A DNA stretch of 64,000 bases from Hymenobacter psoromatis (GTDB taxonomy: Bacteria; Bacteroidota; Bacteroidia; Cytophagales; Hymenobacteraceae), in NCBI RefSeq assembly GCF_020012125.1, contig NZ_JAIFAG010000001.1, positions 2,914,001-2,978,000 on the forward strand, written 5' to 3'. The notes beneath the pieces were generated by a model. It worked only from the letters and a program-made list of their open reading frames with translations, made no database searches and was not told the DNA's origin. Positions 51,317-60,411 of this stretch are shown here, piece by piece. The translations under genes were made by a program, and so were the position numbers. Each line of letters begins with the position of its first letter. Positions within the stretch are counted from its first letter, which is position 1.

Positions 51317-52444
51317 ATGATTATCGGCGTTCCGAAGGAAATTAAAAACAATGAAAACCGGGTGGGCCTGACGCCCGCCGGCGTGGCCGAATTGCGTAAG
51401 CACGGCCATTCGCTGCTGGTGCAGGCGAGCGCGGGCGAAGGCTCGGGCTTCACCGACGCGGAGTACGAGCAGGCCGGCGCGCTGCTGCTACCGTCCATCG
51501 CCGACGTATACGGGCAGGCCGAGATGATTATCAAGGTGAAGGAGCCGATTGCCGAGGAGTACCCGCTCATTAAGGAGAACCAGCTGCTGTTCACGTACTT
51601 CCACTTTGCCAGCGGCGAGGAGCTGACCCACGCCATGATTGCGCGCAAGGCCGTGTGCCTGGCTTATGAGACGGTGGAGCTGCCTTCGCGCGCCCTACCC
51701 CTGCTCATTCCGATGAGCGAGGTGGCCGGCCGCATGGCCCCGCAGGAAGGCGCAAAATACCTGGAAAAACCCCTCAAGGGCCGCGGCATTCTGCTGGGCG
51801 GCGTGCCCGGCGTGAAGCCGGCGCACGTGCTGGTGCTGGGCGCGGGCATCGTGGGCACGCAGGCCGCCAAGGTGGCCGCCGGCCTCGGCGCGCAGGTTAC
51901 CATCATGGACATCAACCTGAACCGCCTGCGCGAACTGGACGATTTCATGCCCAAGAACGTGGTGACGCAGTACTCGAATGAGTACAACATCCGCGAAGCC
52001 ATTAAAACCGCCGACCTCATCGTGGGCGCGGTGCTGATTCCGGGGGCAAAAGCCCCGCACCTTATCACCCGCGACATGCTCAAGACCATGCGCCCCGGCA
52101 CGGTGGTCGTGGATGTGGCCGTGGACCAAGGGGGTTGCATCGAAACCTGCCACCCCACCACCCACGAAAACCCGACCTTCATCATCGACGACGTGGTGCA
52201 CTACTGCGTGGCCAACATGCCGGGCGCGGTGCCCTACACTAGCACCCTGGCCCTCACCAACGCCACCCTACCCTACGCCGTGAAGCTCGCCAACAAAGGC
52301 TGGCAGGAGGCGTGCCGCCACGATTCGGCCCTGCGCCTCGGCCTTAATGTGGTGCACGGCGAGGTGGTATATAAGGGCGTGGCCGATGCCTGGGACTTAC
52401 CCTTCGTGGACGTGGAAACTGTTTTGGAAGGCGCGGCCGTATAA
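51317..52444 (+). CDS. ald: Alanine dehydrogenase
   Basis: 375 residues from ATG 51317, matching the usual 370-375; an in-frame extension to 51275 overlaps the promoter. MIIGVPKEIKNNENRVGLTP is the hallmark N-terminus. Substrate-binding segments MSEVAGRMAPQEGAKYLE and the Rossmann motif VLVLGAGIVGTQAAKVAAGLGAQV follow, then the C-terminal PGAVPYTSTLALTNATLPY signature. Converts alanine to pyruvate and ammonia with NAD+, or the reverse. A bidirectional terminator follows. Confidence 0.96.
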   Translation: MIIGVPKEIKNNENRVGLTPAGVAELRKHGHSLLVQASAGEGSGFTDAEYEQAGALLLPSIADVYGQAEMIIKVKEPIAEEYPLIKENQLLFTYFHFASGEELTHAMIARKAVCLAYETVELPSRALPLLIPMSEVAGRMAPQEGAKYLEKPLKGRGILLGGVPGVKPAHVLVLGAGIVGTQAAKVAAGLGAQVTIMDINLNRLRELDDFMPKNVVTQYSNEYNIREAIKTADLIVGAVLIPGAKAPHLITRDMLKTMRPGTVVVDVAVDQGGCIETCHPTTHENPTFIIDDVVHYCVANMPGAVPYTSTLALTNATLPYAVKLANKGWQEACRHDSALRLGLNVVHGEVVYKGVADAWDLPFVDVETVLEGAAV

Positions 52445-52470
52445 AGCCGCAATCGCTATTCTTTTTGCTG

Positions 52471-52505
52471 AAAAGCCCGCCGGACGCGCGTCCGGCGGGC
52501 TTTTT
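52471..52505. terminator. Bidirectional terminator after ald
   Basis: AAAAGCCCGCCGGACG pairs perfectly with CGTCCGGCGGGCTTTT; 16-bp stem, CGCG-type centre, T-run on both strands. Confidence 0.92.
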
Positions 52506-52506
52506 C

Positions 52507-52986
52507 CTACCCCCCAGCTAGGGCCACGGCCGCCGCATAACTGGGGATTTCGGCTAGCCGCTCGTTCAGGCTCCGCTCGAAGTCCACGCGCCAGCAATAG
52601 TGCGTTAAACCATTAGTGAGCAGTAGGAAAGGGGCACGCAGGGTTTGGTTGTAGGTGGCGGCCTGCCGGGCCACGGCGGGCGTAATGGCCACCGTGGGGC
52701 GCTTGCACTCCACCAGCAGCAGAGGCTGGCCGGCAGGGCCGAGGGCCACGAGGTCGGTGCGCTTCTGGCGCTGGTTGTAACGGTGGCCGCGCTCCAGGCT
52801 CAGTAGGCCGCGGGGGTAACCCAGGTGGGCCATCAGGTAGTGCGCCACGTGCTGGCGCACCCACTCCTCGGGGGTCAGCACCACGTACTTGCGGCGCAAC
52901 TCATCCCAGATTTCGGAAATATCCGCGGAAATTTGCCTAATTTTGGCCTCGAAAGGCGGCAGGTCCAGCACGTGCATCACCTCCAA
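52507..52986 (-). CDS. Type I restriction HsdR_N-like nuclease-fold protein
   Basis: 159 residues. A stand-alone domain like the N-terminal part of HsdR (PF13588): VRQHVAHYLMAHLGYPRGLL, then RTDLVALGPAGQPLLLVECK, whose D...E-x-K pattern is the PD-(D/E)XK active site, and FLLLTNGLTHYCWRVD. No helicase or HsdM/HsdS genes are nearby, so it is not a working type I system. Such small single-domain proteins are widespread in Bacteroidota; function unknown. It converges on alanine dehydrogenase. Confidence 0.85.
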   Translation of the reverse strand: MEVMHVLDLPPFEAKIRQISADISEIWDELRRKYVVLTPEEWVRQHVAHYLMAHLGYPRGLLSLERGHRYNQRQKRTDLVALGPAGQPLLLVECKRPTVAITPAVARQAATYNQTLRAPFLLLTNGLTHYCWRVDFERSLNERLAEIPSYAAAVALAGG

Positions 52987-53080
52987 AGGTACTGGCCGGG
53001 TAGCCGCGTTTCACTGGTTTTGCGCCCGCCGTGCCGTCGTACCCCAGGGGGTAGGCGGCTTTTTTGTTTCTGGCTGCCGG

Positions 53081-53192
53081 TTATTTTAGCTGTTATTGCG
53101 AGCACAGCGAAGCGATAACAGCTAAAAAATACCCGAACGACTTGTTCTGGTGCGATTGCTTCGCTCTGCTCGCAATAACAGCTAAAAAATAA
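53081..53192. repeat. Palindromic repeat family C, copy 1
   Basis: Left TTAGCTGTTATTGCGAGCAC, right GCTCGCAATAACAGCTAAAA; stem about 33 bp. In addition, ATAACAGCTAAAAAATA occurs directly repeated at 53115 and 53175. Confidence 0.88.
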
Positions 53193-53211
53193 CTCAACTA
53201 AAACTCACCTG

Positions 53212-53982
53212 ATGAAGACCAAAGAAGACATCGTAAACAATTGGCTGCCACGCTATACCGGGGTAGCGCTCAAGGATTTTGGGCAGTACATTCTACTTAC
53301 TAACTTTAGCAACTACGTCACCATGTTTGCCGAGCAATTCGGCGTGAAAGTGCACGGGCTGGATAAGCCGATGCAGTCGGCCACGGCGGGCGGCATCACC
53401 ATTATCAACTTCGGCATGGGCTCGCCAATGGCGGCCACAGTCATGGACTTACTATCGGCCGTGAAGCCCAAGGCGGCCCTCTTTTTGGGTAAGTGCGGGG
53501 GGCTGAAAAAGACTAAACTCGGCGATTTGGTGCTGCCCATTGCCGCCATCCGGGGCGAGGGTACTTCTGATGATTACCTGCCCAAGGAAATTCCGGCCCT
53601 ACCCTCCTTCCGGCTCCAACGGGCGGTGTCTTCCATGATTAAGAAGCACGAGTTGGACTACTACACCGGCACCGTGTACACGACCAACCGCCGGGTGTGG
53701 GAGCACGACGAGGAGTTCAAGGATTACCTGAAGCGGGTGCGCGCCCTGGCCGTGGATATGGAAACGGCCACCATTTTTGTGTGCGGCTTTATGAACGACA
53801 TTCCGCACGGCGCGCTACTACTCGTGAGCGACAACCCGATGACCCCCGAGGGCGTGAAAACGGCGGAGTCGGACTCGAAGGTGACTACTAATTTTGTGCG
53901 TAAGCACCTGGAAATCGGCATCGACTCGCTGCTGGAATTGAAGAATTCGGGCGAGTCGGTGAAGCATATGCGCTTTGAATAA
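53212..53982 (+). CDS. amn: AMP nucleosidase (nucleoside phosphorylase fold)
   Basis: 256 residues. Phosphorylase-I family: INFGMGSPMAATVMDLLSAVKPK, LFLGKCGGLKKTKLGDLVLP, and VDMETATIFVCGF with the ribose-binding MET, then LLLVSDNPMTPEGVKT. Length and pattern match the short Bacteroidota AMP nucleosidases, which split AMP to adenine and ribose-5-phosphate, rather than the ~480-residue E. coli Amn. A distinction from purine nucleoside phosphorylase is by overall similarity only. Palindrome C1 lies 20 bases upstream. Confidence 0.85.
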   Translation: MKTKEDIVNNWLPRYTGVALKDFGQYILLTNFSNYVTMFAEQFGVKVHGLDKPMQSATAGGITIINFGMGSPMAATVMDLLSAVKPKAALFLGKCGGLKKTKLGDLVLPIAAIRGEGTSDDYLPKEIPALPSFRLQRAVSSMIKKHELDYYTGTVYTTNRRVWEHDEEFKDYLKRVRALAVDMETATIFVCGFMNDIPHGALLLVSDNPMTPEGVKTAESDSKVTTNFVRKHLEIGIDSLLELKNSGESVKHMRFE

Positions 53983-54040
53983 GCCCACTGATTAGCGTGG
54001 ACTTTAACGGATTTCGCGGATTTTGTGGATGATTTGCGTG

Positions 54041-54064
54041 GCCCGTTCTCTAGCGAGAACGGGC
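54041..54064 (+). terminator. Perfect hairpin after the AMP nucleosidase
   Basis: 10-bp stem GCCCGTTCTC/GAGAACGGGC, TAGC loop, no T-run. The preceding bases (GATTAGCGTGGACTTTAACG, GATTTCGCGGATTTTGTGG) look like a remnant of another dispersed repeat. Confidence 0.5.
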
Positions 54065-54065
54065 T

Positions 54066-54073
54066 TAGCTTTG
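54066..54073 (+). promoter_or_regulatory. -7 box TAGCTTTG for the amidohydrolase
   Basis: TAnnTTTG, 42 bases before ATG 54116. The -33 position would fall in the hairpin, so support is moderate. Confidence 0.35.
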
Positions 54074-54115
54074 TTCGATAGGATAGGCCAGGAACTTTGC
54101 ATACTCTTTTGTACT

Positions 54116-55777
54116 ATGAATCTACTTTATAAACTTGGGAGTACTCTGGCTTTTGGACTGGCGCTTGGTTTTGGCGGTTGCCAGTCTCAGCGTGAGGCGG
54201 TTGACTTACTGGTGACCAACGCTACCGTTTATACCGTGGACTCAGTTTTTAGTAAGGCGCAGGCGTTTGCGGTGCGCGATGGGCACTTCGTGGCCGTGGG
54301 CAGCGCGGCCGACTTGCAGGGCCGCTACCAGGCGGCGCGAACGGTGGACGCGGGCGGGCAGTTTATCTACCCCGGCTTTTACGACGCGCACTGCCATTTC
54401 TACCGCTACTCGCTGGGGCTGCGCTCGGCCAACCTGGTAGGCGCGGCTTCCTGGGCCGAAACGGTGGCACGAGTAGCGCGGCAGCGGCAGCAGCGGCCCG
54501 GCGACGCCTGGCTCACCGGCCGCGGCTGGGACCAGAACGACTGGCCCGGCCAGCGCTTTCCTACCAAAGACACCCTGGACGCGCTATTTCCCGGCGTGCC
54601 GGTGCTGCTCATTCGGGTGGATGGGCACGCGGCGCTGGCCAACCAAAAGGCGCTGGACTTGGCAGGCATTACGGCCGCTACCCCTATCAGCGGCGGCGTA
54701 ATTGGGCGCGATGCGCGGGGCCGCCTCACCGGCCTGCTCGTGGACAATGCCGTGCACCTCGTGGCCAGCCACGTGCCCGAGCCCGCCCCTGCCGAAGCCG
54801 ACGCCCTGTTGCTGGCCGGCCAGCAAAACTGCCTGGCCGTGGGCCTCACCAGCCTCGCCGACGCTGGCCTTGATAAAGCCGATATTGACCGGCTGGCCGC
54901 CTTGCAAAAGGCCGATAAGCTGCACCTACGCCTCTACGCCATGCTGAACCCTACCCCCGAAAATAAGGCGTACTACCTGCCGCGGGGGCCGTATTTCAGC
55001 GACAACCTGACTATTTGCTCGTTCAAGGTTTACGCCGACGGGGCGCTCGGCTCGCGGGGCGCGTCGCTACTAGCTCCGTATACCGACCGGCCTCACGAAA
55101 AAGGCTTTTTGCTGCAAAAGCCTGCCTATTACCGCGCCATCGCGCAGGAGCTGGCGGCCACCAAATTTCAGATGAACACCCACGCCATCGGCGACTCGGC
55201 CAACCGGCTGCTACTGGACATCTACGGCGCGGCCCTGCGTGGCCAGCCCGACCGGCGCTGGCGTATCGAGCACGCCCAAATCGTGAGCCGGCAGGATATT
55301 CCCAAGTTTGGCCAGTACCACATCGTGCCCTCGGTGCAGCCCACCCACGCCACTTCCGATATGTACTGGGCCGGCGAGCGCCTCGGCGCGCAGCGCCTGC
55401 CCGATGCCTACGCCTATAAGGCGCTGCTAGCGCAATACGGCCAGGTGGCACTTGGCTCCGATTTTCCGGTCGAGGATATTAATCCGCTCTACGGCTTCCA
55501 CGCCGCCGTGGCCCGGCAGGATGCCAAGAACTACCCCGCCGGCGGCTTCCAGTCCGAAAACGCCCTCACCCGCCAGCAGGCCCTGCGCGGCATGACCACC
55601 TGGGCCGCCCACGCCGCCTTCGAGGACCGCCGCAAAGGCCAGATAAAACCCGGAATGCTGGCCGATTTCGTCATGCTGAAAACCGACCTCATGACCGCGC
55701 CTAACGAGCAATTGCACGACCTAAAAGTGCAGCAGACTTGGATTGGCGGTCGGCAGGTGTTTAAGGCAAAACCTTAA
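54116..55777 (+). CDS. Amidohydrolase (YtcJ/exoenzyme-regulator-like), lipoprotein
   Basis: 553 residues from ATG 54116; an in-frame start at 54023 would bury the lipoprotein signal (STLAFGLALGFGGCQSQ). Metal-dependent amidohydrolase: PGFYDAHCHFYRYS with the HxH pair, KVYADGALGSRGASL, FQMNTHAIGDSANRLLL, RIEHAQIVS and GSDFPVEDINPLYGF with the catalytic Asp. Closest to the YtcJ-like family (amidohydrolase_3). Probably periplasmic, acting on an amide or ester; substrate unknown. Palindrome B4 follows the stop. Confidence 0.9.
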   Translation: MNLLYKLGSTLAFGLALGFGGCQSQREAVDLLVTNATVYTVDSVFSKAQAFAVRDGHFVAVGSAADLQGRYQAARTVDAGGQFIYPGFYDAHCHFYRYSLGLRSANLVGAASWAETVARVARQRQQRPGDAWLTGRGWDQNDWPGQRFPTKDTLDALFPGVPVLLIRVDGHAALANQKALDLAGITAATPISGGVIGRDARGRLTGLLVDNAVHLVASHVPEPAPAEADALLLAGQQNCLAVGLTSLADAGLDKADIDRLAALQKADKLHLRLYAMLNPTPENKAYYLPRGPYFSDNLTICSFKVYADGALGSRGASLLAPYTDRPHEKGFLLQKPAYYRAIAQELAATKFQMNTHAIGDSANRLLLDIYGAALRGQPDRRWRIEHAQIVSRQDIPKFGQYHIVPSVQPTHATSDMYWAGERLGAQRLPDAYAYKALLAQYGQVALGSDFPVEDINPLYGFHAAVARQDAKNYPAGGFQSENALTRQQALRGMTTWAAHAAFEDRRKGQIKPGMLADFVMLKTDLMTAPNEQLHDLKVQQTWIGGRQVFKAKP

Positions 55778-55780
55778 AAA

Positions 55781-55882
55781 GAACGGTCATGCTGACGAAA
55801 GAAGCATCTCTGCTGAGTAACTAACCTTAATCATTAGAATTACTTACGTAGCAGAGATGCTTCCTTCGTCAGCATGACGTTC
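55781..55882. repeat. Palindromic repeat family B, copy 4
   Basis: GGTCATGCTGACGAAAGAAG on the left and complement CTTCCTTCGTCAGCATGACG on the right, separating convergent genes. Confidence 0.9.
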
Positions 55883-55905
55883 TTCGTATTCAGTCGATAA
55901 CTGAC

Positions 55906-56424
55906 CTAAAACTCGCCCATCTCATCGGCACTCGGGCCATACACGCCGGGCACCGGAATATCGAGCAGGCGCAGGTACACCGTGAGCTGGCCGCGGTGGT
56001 GGATGCTGTGGTTGAGGCCCATAATGCGCAGAGCCGCGCCTTTGGGGCGCTCCATCATCGTTTGCTCACCGCGGTGCAGGCGAAAATTATCGGTCAGCTC
56101 CTCGTCGCTGCTGGCGCGCAGGGCCGCGCGTAGTTCGGCGCTGAATTGGTCGAAGCGGGTTAGCAGTTCGGCGGTGGTGGTGGGGCTGGGCGGCGGCTTG
56201 GGCGCGTTGGGGTCGAGGAGGTCGCGGTGGTCGGTCTGCACGAATAGCTGCTTGAATTTCAGCAGGTTCACAATGTGCGAAGCCAACTGGCCGAGCTTCA
56301 TGGACTTGGGATGCGGCTGGTAGTCAAACTTATCGTCGGGCACGCGCGCCAGCACCTGGCGCGTCACAACTAGTTCGCGGTCTAGCTCGTCGAGGATATT
56401 TTGTTGCAGGGAGGAAGTGTGCAT
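55906..56424 (-). CDS. DinB family protein
   Basis: 172 residues, four-helix bundle type. Helix starts LQQNILDELDRELVVTRQVLARV, KLGQLASHIVNLLKFKQL carries the first His, and GLNHSIHHRGQLTVYLRLLDIPVPG has the remaining metal His residues of DinB/YfiT-like metalloenzymes. These bind a divalent metal and often transfer small thiols or detoxify electrophiles; activity unassigned. Last gene of the minus-strand run, 49 bp after the MFS gene. Confidence 0.88.
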   Translation of the reverse strand: MHTSSLQQNILDELDRELVVTRQVLARVPDDKFDYQPHPKSMKLGQLASHIVNLLKFKQLFVQTDHRDLLDPNAPKPPPSPTTTAELLTRFDQFSAELRAALRASSDEELTDNFRLHRGEQTMMERPKGAALRIMGLNHSIHHRGQLTVYLRLLDIPVPGVYGPSADEMGEF

Positions 56425-56473
56425 ACAAGAAGAATGGAGGGGTAGGGAATGCGTAGATTAAACTGACCGCACC

Positions 56474-57907
56474 CTACGTGGTTTGCGGCCGGCCCATATC
56501 GACTGAGGCCGAGGCGGGTGGGGGGGGTAGGAAATTACTACCGGCGGGGTCATCGCGCAGCTTTTTGCCCCGCAGGGTGAGCAGAAAGCCCAGCCCCAGG
56601 ATGAAGAATACGATGAGCGAGAGAATGCTATTGCGCATCGAGCCCGTGAGCTGCCCAATGAGGCCAAACGAGAGCGTGCCAATGACGATGCCCAACTTTT
56701 CCACCACGTCGAAAAAGCTGAAAAACGCGGCCGAGTTGGGCGTATTCTCGGGAATAATCTTGGAATAAGTACTGCGCGAGAGGCTTTGTACCGCGCCCAT
56801 CGTGAGGCCGATGACGCCCGCCAACGCGAAGAAGCTCCAGCCCGCCTGCACGTAGTAGCCCGCAATGCAGATAAGCATCCAGATGAACACGGCCCAGCTC
56901 AGCGCCCGCGTGTTACCGATGCGCTCGGAAAGCTTGGCAAACAGCCAGGCTCCGAGGATACCCACGATTTGGAGCAGTAGAATAGTGACGATGAGCGAGG
57001 TACTATCGAGCTTCAATACTTTGTCGCCGAAGATAGTAGCCACGTACATCACCGTTTGCACGCCCATATTGTAGGTGAAGTAGGCCAGCAGGAAGCGCTT
57101 GAGATTGGGCAGCTGCTTGAGCTGGTCCCAGACCTTACCCAGTTCGCGGAAGCCGTTGAGCAGCCAACCATCCTGGCTGGCGGGGGCATCGGCGGGGCGG
57201 CCGGTATCGGGGGGTAGGGTGAAAAACGGAATCTGGGCGAAGCCTACCCACCACACACCGGTCAGCAAAAAGCTGAGCCGCGTAGCCGCCCCGGTACTCA
57301 TGCCGAACAGCGCCACGCCCGCGGGCCCACCCGCGATGTGCGGCCCCATAATAATGCCGAGGCAAATAACCAGCAGCAACACCGAGCCAATGTAGCCCAT
57401 CGAGAAGCCCTTGGCCGAGAGCGAGTCGAACTTCTCTTCGGAACTGATTTCGGGCAGGTAGGAATTATAAAAAACGATGCTCCCGCTGAAGCCCACGGTG
57501 GCCGCGATGAAGATGAACGTGCTCAGCGTCAGCGTATCCTTGGTAAAATAAGCCAGCCCCGCGCAGCTCGCCGCTCCGAGGTAGCAGAAGATTTGCAGAA
57601 ACAGCTTCTTGCGCCCCGAGTAGTCGGCCAGCGACGTCAGAAACGGGCTGACCAGCGCGATAATGAGAAACGAGGCCGAGATGGCATAGGTGAGCAGCGA
57701 CGAGCCCGGCACCTTAAACCCCAGGAAATCAACCACGTCCGTGGGATTAATTTCTTTAGTGATGCTACCCCAGTAAATCGGAAAAATTGAGCTGGTGATG
57801 ACGAGCGGGTACACCGAGTTGGCCCAGTCGTAGAACGTCCAGCCGTTGGTGATGTGCTTGTTGTCTTTCTCGACGGCCAGGGCGGGCGCGGGGGCGGTGG
57901 GAACCAT
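56474..57907 (-). CDS. UMF1-type MFS transporter
   Basis: 477 residues with about 12 membrane segments. Pattern of the UMF1/Atg22-like family: WTFYDWANSVYPLVITSSIFPIYWG near residue 23, SPFLTSLADYSGRKKLFLQIF with the MFS loop motif, and GAVQSLSRSTYSKIIPENTPNSAAFFSFFDV near residue 390. The substrate is not known for bacterial members (amino-acid efflux in fungi). Oriented with DUF2254 and DinB, with short gaps, so it could be in the same transcript. Confidence 0.88.
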   Translation of the reverse strand: MVPTAPAPALAVEKDNKHITNGWTFYDWANSVYPLVITSSIFPIYWGSITKEINPTDVVDFLGFKVPGSSLLTYAISASFLIIALVSPFLTSLADYSGRKKLFLQIFCYLGAASCAGLAYFTKDTLTLSTFIFIAATVGFSGSIVFYNSYLPEISSEEKFDSLSAKGFSMGYIGSVLLLVICLGIIMGPHIAGGPAGVALFGMSTGAATRLSFLLTGVWWVGFAQIPFFTLPPDTGRPADAPASQDGWLLNGFRELGKVWDQLKQLPNLKRFLLAYFTYNMGVQTVMYVATIFGDKVLKLDSTSLIVTILLLQIVGILGAWLFAKLSERIGNTRALSWAVFIWMLICIAGYYVQAGWSFFALAGVIGLTMGAVQSLSRSTYSKIIPENTPNSAAFFSFFDVVEKLGIVIGTLSFGLIGQLTGSMRNSILSLIVFFILGLGFLLTLRGKKLRDDPAGSNFLPPPPASASVDMGRPQTT

Positions 57908-57992
57908 AGGGAGCTGCCAGGTGAGTGAGCTGCCAAGATACTAGCTTTTCGGGCCCAGGGCCGCCGCGTAACGATAGGGTAATGCCTTACCC

Positions 57993-59333
57993 CTACCCCC
58001 TTTCCTGCTCCCAGGCCGGGCGCAGTTCCTCATACAACGTCCGCACTTCGGCGCGCTCATAGTCGGTGGGTAAGCTGCCCTGGGCGATGGCCATGACCAA
58101 CTCCACTTGTTCGCGCAACGCTGCCTGGCGGTGGGGGGCCTGCACCTGGCTGGCGGCCAGCGCCAGGGCGCGCAGCAGACGGCGCAGCACGGCCGGGTTG
58201 CCGCGGGCATTTTCGCGCACCAAATCAAAGGCCAGGCACACGTAATCGGTGAAGGCGTAGGCCCGCACCAGCACCCGCAGGTGCTGGCCGTCGGAGCGGA
58301 GCGCGTCGGGGAAAGTGCGGTGGGCCAGGCGGCCCATCAGCTCGCCCAGGTAGTCAATGGCCATGATGGCGGTGGTGGTATCGTTCACGGCCGGCGAAAG
58401 GGCCTTGAGGGCGATGTCTACCAACTGCTGCAAGCCGAAGGCCACGTCCTGCTCGGGGTTGCGGTGGCGGCCCAGGCTCACGTAGCCCAGCAGGTCGGCG
58501 GGCCAGTCGGCGGTGGGGGTGGCGGCGCGCTCCATGCCGGCGCGCACGCTCATTAGCCGCTGCCCGGTGCCCACGAAGTCACCGATGTGCACGTCGAGGC
58601 GCAGCACCGTGCGGTGGCGGGTGGTCCAGGCCAGCAGGCCCTGGGCATCTATTTGCTGCAAGTAGCCGGGCGCTTCGGCATACACCGCAAACCAGCCCTC
58701 GGGCGCGGCGGCGAAAGCGGCGGCGGCGGGCCGCGCCGTGGCTTGCAACTCCTGCCCGAAGCGGTGCGGAAACAGCTCCCCAATCTGGTTTTCCGTCTCG
58801 GTCACAATCTGCCGCACCAGGGTGCCCGTTTGCAGGGACTCGGCCACGTGGTGCATGAAGAACAGCAGCGCCCCTACCCCCCCCAGCGCCAGCAGCAGCC
58901 CCGCCAGCACGGCCGTGGTGGGCACGAAATGCCCCGCCGGGCTATCCCGAATAGTGCCCTGCACCACCAGGCAGTAGGTAAATACGCTCACGAAGTAGCC
59001 CATCACGAACTGATTGACCAAATCGCGCATGAAATTGCGCAGCGCCCGCGGCGAGTACTGGTTGCTGACCTGCGCAATGGCCGCCAGCAGCAGCGAAAAC
59101 GTGAGCGCCGCCACCGTCAGCATCGAGCCGGCGATGGCCGTGAGCATCCCGCCCGCCCCGGCCGCGTCGATGCCAAAGAGCAGGGGTAGGCGGCGGGTGC
59201 CGCTGGCGCTGCTCGCTTGGTCGAGCTGTATCAGCCCGAAAGCCAGCCCCAACGAAGCCAGCACCATCAAGAGGGGCACAAACCAGAGCGACTCACGCAA
59301 TTGCTGCCAGATTTGCCGCAGGCGGAAAGGCAT
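57993..59333 (-). CDS. DUF2254 membrane protein
   Basis: 446 residues. Four membrane helices in the first ~165 residues (SLWFVPLLMVLASLGLAFGL, MLTVAALTFSLLLAAIAQVS, MGYFVSVFTYCLVVQG, AGLLLALGGVGALLFFMHH), then a large soluble region with NDTTTAIMAIDYLGELMG. This is the DUF2254 arrangement; no function is established. Its start lies 12 bp after the stop of the radical SAM gene, so co-transcription is likely. Confidence 0.85.
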   Translation of the reverse strand: MPFRLRQIWQQLRESLWFVPLLMVLASLGLAFGLIQLDQASSASGTRRLPLLFGIDAAGAGGMLTAIAGSMLTVAALTFSLLLAAIAQVSNQYSPRALRNFMRDLVNQFVMGYFVSVFTYCLVVQGTIRDSPAGHFVPTTAVLAGLLLALGGVGALLFFMHHVAESLQTGTLVRQIVTETENQIGELFPHRFGQELQATARPAAAAFAAAPEGWFAVYAEAPGYLQQIDAQGLLAWTTRHRTVLRLDVHIGDFVGTGQRLMSVRAGMERAATPTADWPADLLGYVSLGRHRNPEQDVAFGLQQLVDIALKALSPAVNDTTTAIMAIDYLGELMGRLAHRTFPDALRSDGQHLRVLVRAYAFTDYVCLAFDLVRENARGNPAVLRRLLRALALAASQVQAPHRQAALREQVELVMAIAQGSLPTDYERAEVRTLYEELRPAWEQERG

Positions 59334-59345
59334 AAATGAGAAGGC

Positions 59346-60296
59346 TTACGCGTCCGCGACCGGCGCGGCCACGACCAACGGCAATACGGCCGCTTCGGGG
59401 TGGTGTTCAAAAAACTCGTCGCACCAGCGGCACACGTTCTGCAATTCCTCGCCCCGCGCCAGCGCGTGGGCCTCGGTCACGCCAATGGACTCGCCCATCT
59501 TCCAGGGGTCGCCCTGGTTGAGGCGCTGCATAATTTCGGATTGGGAGGCGCGCAGCAGCACGTCGGCCACTGGTTCGCGGCGGGCATCGCCGAGCGGAAA
59601 CTTGGTGCCGGGGCAGCAGGGATTGATTTTCCAGAGCTGAATACTGATTTCCTGGGGCAAGTCGGTGCCGCCCAAAAAGCCCTTGGCCCCCGACAGGATG
59701 GCACAGAAATTATGGTTGGGGTCGCGCAGCCAGAGGTCCTTTTCGAGGGCGCGGCCGCGGGCCCAGTTGCCGCCCAGCCACATGTCGTCGCTGGCTCCCC
59801 AGTAGCCCCAGCTCAGGCGGTGGCCCTCTACTACTAGGTGGTCTTTTTCGATGAGCGGGTCGTGGTCGTCGCCGTTCACGCCCCGGCTCTCGAAGAGGTC
59901 AGCCAGCGTCATCAGGCGGCTGCCAGCGTGCTTGTGGTAGCGGTCGATGCTGGCGATGTCGAAGCGGGTCACGCCCTTTTCAATCAGCAGGTCCAGAATT
60001 TGGGGCGTGAGCAAATCGCCGTTGGTTTGCAGCATCACCTGGGTGCGGCCCTGATATTTTTCCTGCACGGCATCGAGGATGAGGTAGAGCTTGGCGCGGT
60101 CGGCCAGCGGCTCGCCACCCGAGAGGATGAGGCGGTCAATACTAGCGGGCAGGTTGCGCACGATACGCAGGCAGTCCTGGGCGCTGATGCGGGTGCCCTG
60201 CGGCCCGGAGCTATTGTAGCAGTGGTCGCACTTATCGTTGCAGAGCTGAGTAAAGACCCAGTACACGGACTCGCAGTGGTTGAAGTCGGTTTTCAT
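59346..60296 (-). CDS. Radical SAM protein with possible auxiliary cluster
   Basis: 316 residues. Radical SAM signature CNDKCDHCYN (Cys19, 23, 26: CxxxCxxC), then RLILSGGEPLADRAK (GGE), VMLQTNGDLLT, and FDIASIDRYHKHAG. A C-terminal set of Cys (FCAIL, NPCCPG, NVCRWCDEF) could hold a SPASM-like second iron-sulfur cluster. Uses SAM and an electron to make a 5'-deoxyadenosyl radical; substrate unknown. It lies between the ABC ATPase (115 bp, palindrome B5 between) and DUF2254 (12 bp). The link to the ABC cluster is inference from gene order. Confidence 0.88.
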   Translation of the reverse strand: MKTDFNHCESVYWVFTQLCNDKCDHCYNSSGPQGTRISAQDCLRIVRNLPASIDRLILSGGEPLADRAKLYLILDAVQEKYQGRTQVMLQTNGDLLTPQILDLLIEKGVTRFDIASIDRYHKHAGSRLMTLADLFESRGVNGDDHDPLIEKDHLVVEGHRLSWGYWGASDDMWLGGNWARGRALEKDLWLRDPNHNFCAILSGAKGFLGGTDLPQEISIQLWKINPCCPGTKFPLGDARREPVADVLLRASQSEIMQRLNQGDPWKMGESIGVTEAHALARGEELQNVCRWCDEFFEHHPEAAVLPLVVAAPVADA

Positions 60297-60323
60297 TATT
60301 TTGTTTTTAACTACTAATCAGCC

Positions 60324-60410
60324 CGTCATGCTGACGAAGGAAGCATCTCTGCCGCTTCATCCGCGCTGTTCAACGAAGCGGTAGAGATGCTTCCTTGCGT
60401 CAGCATGACG
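60324..60410. repeat. Palindromic repeat family B, copy 5
   Basis: CGTCATGCTGACGAAGGAAG and complement ending GCGTCAGCATGACG; ends one base before the stop of the ABC ATPase gene. Confidence 0.9.
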
Positions 60411-60411
60411 C

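Noticed and set aside
52507..52986. A type I restriction system
   Set aside because: Only an HsdR_N-like domain is present; there are no helicase, HsdM or HsdS genes in the neighbourhood.
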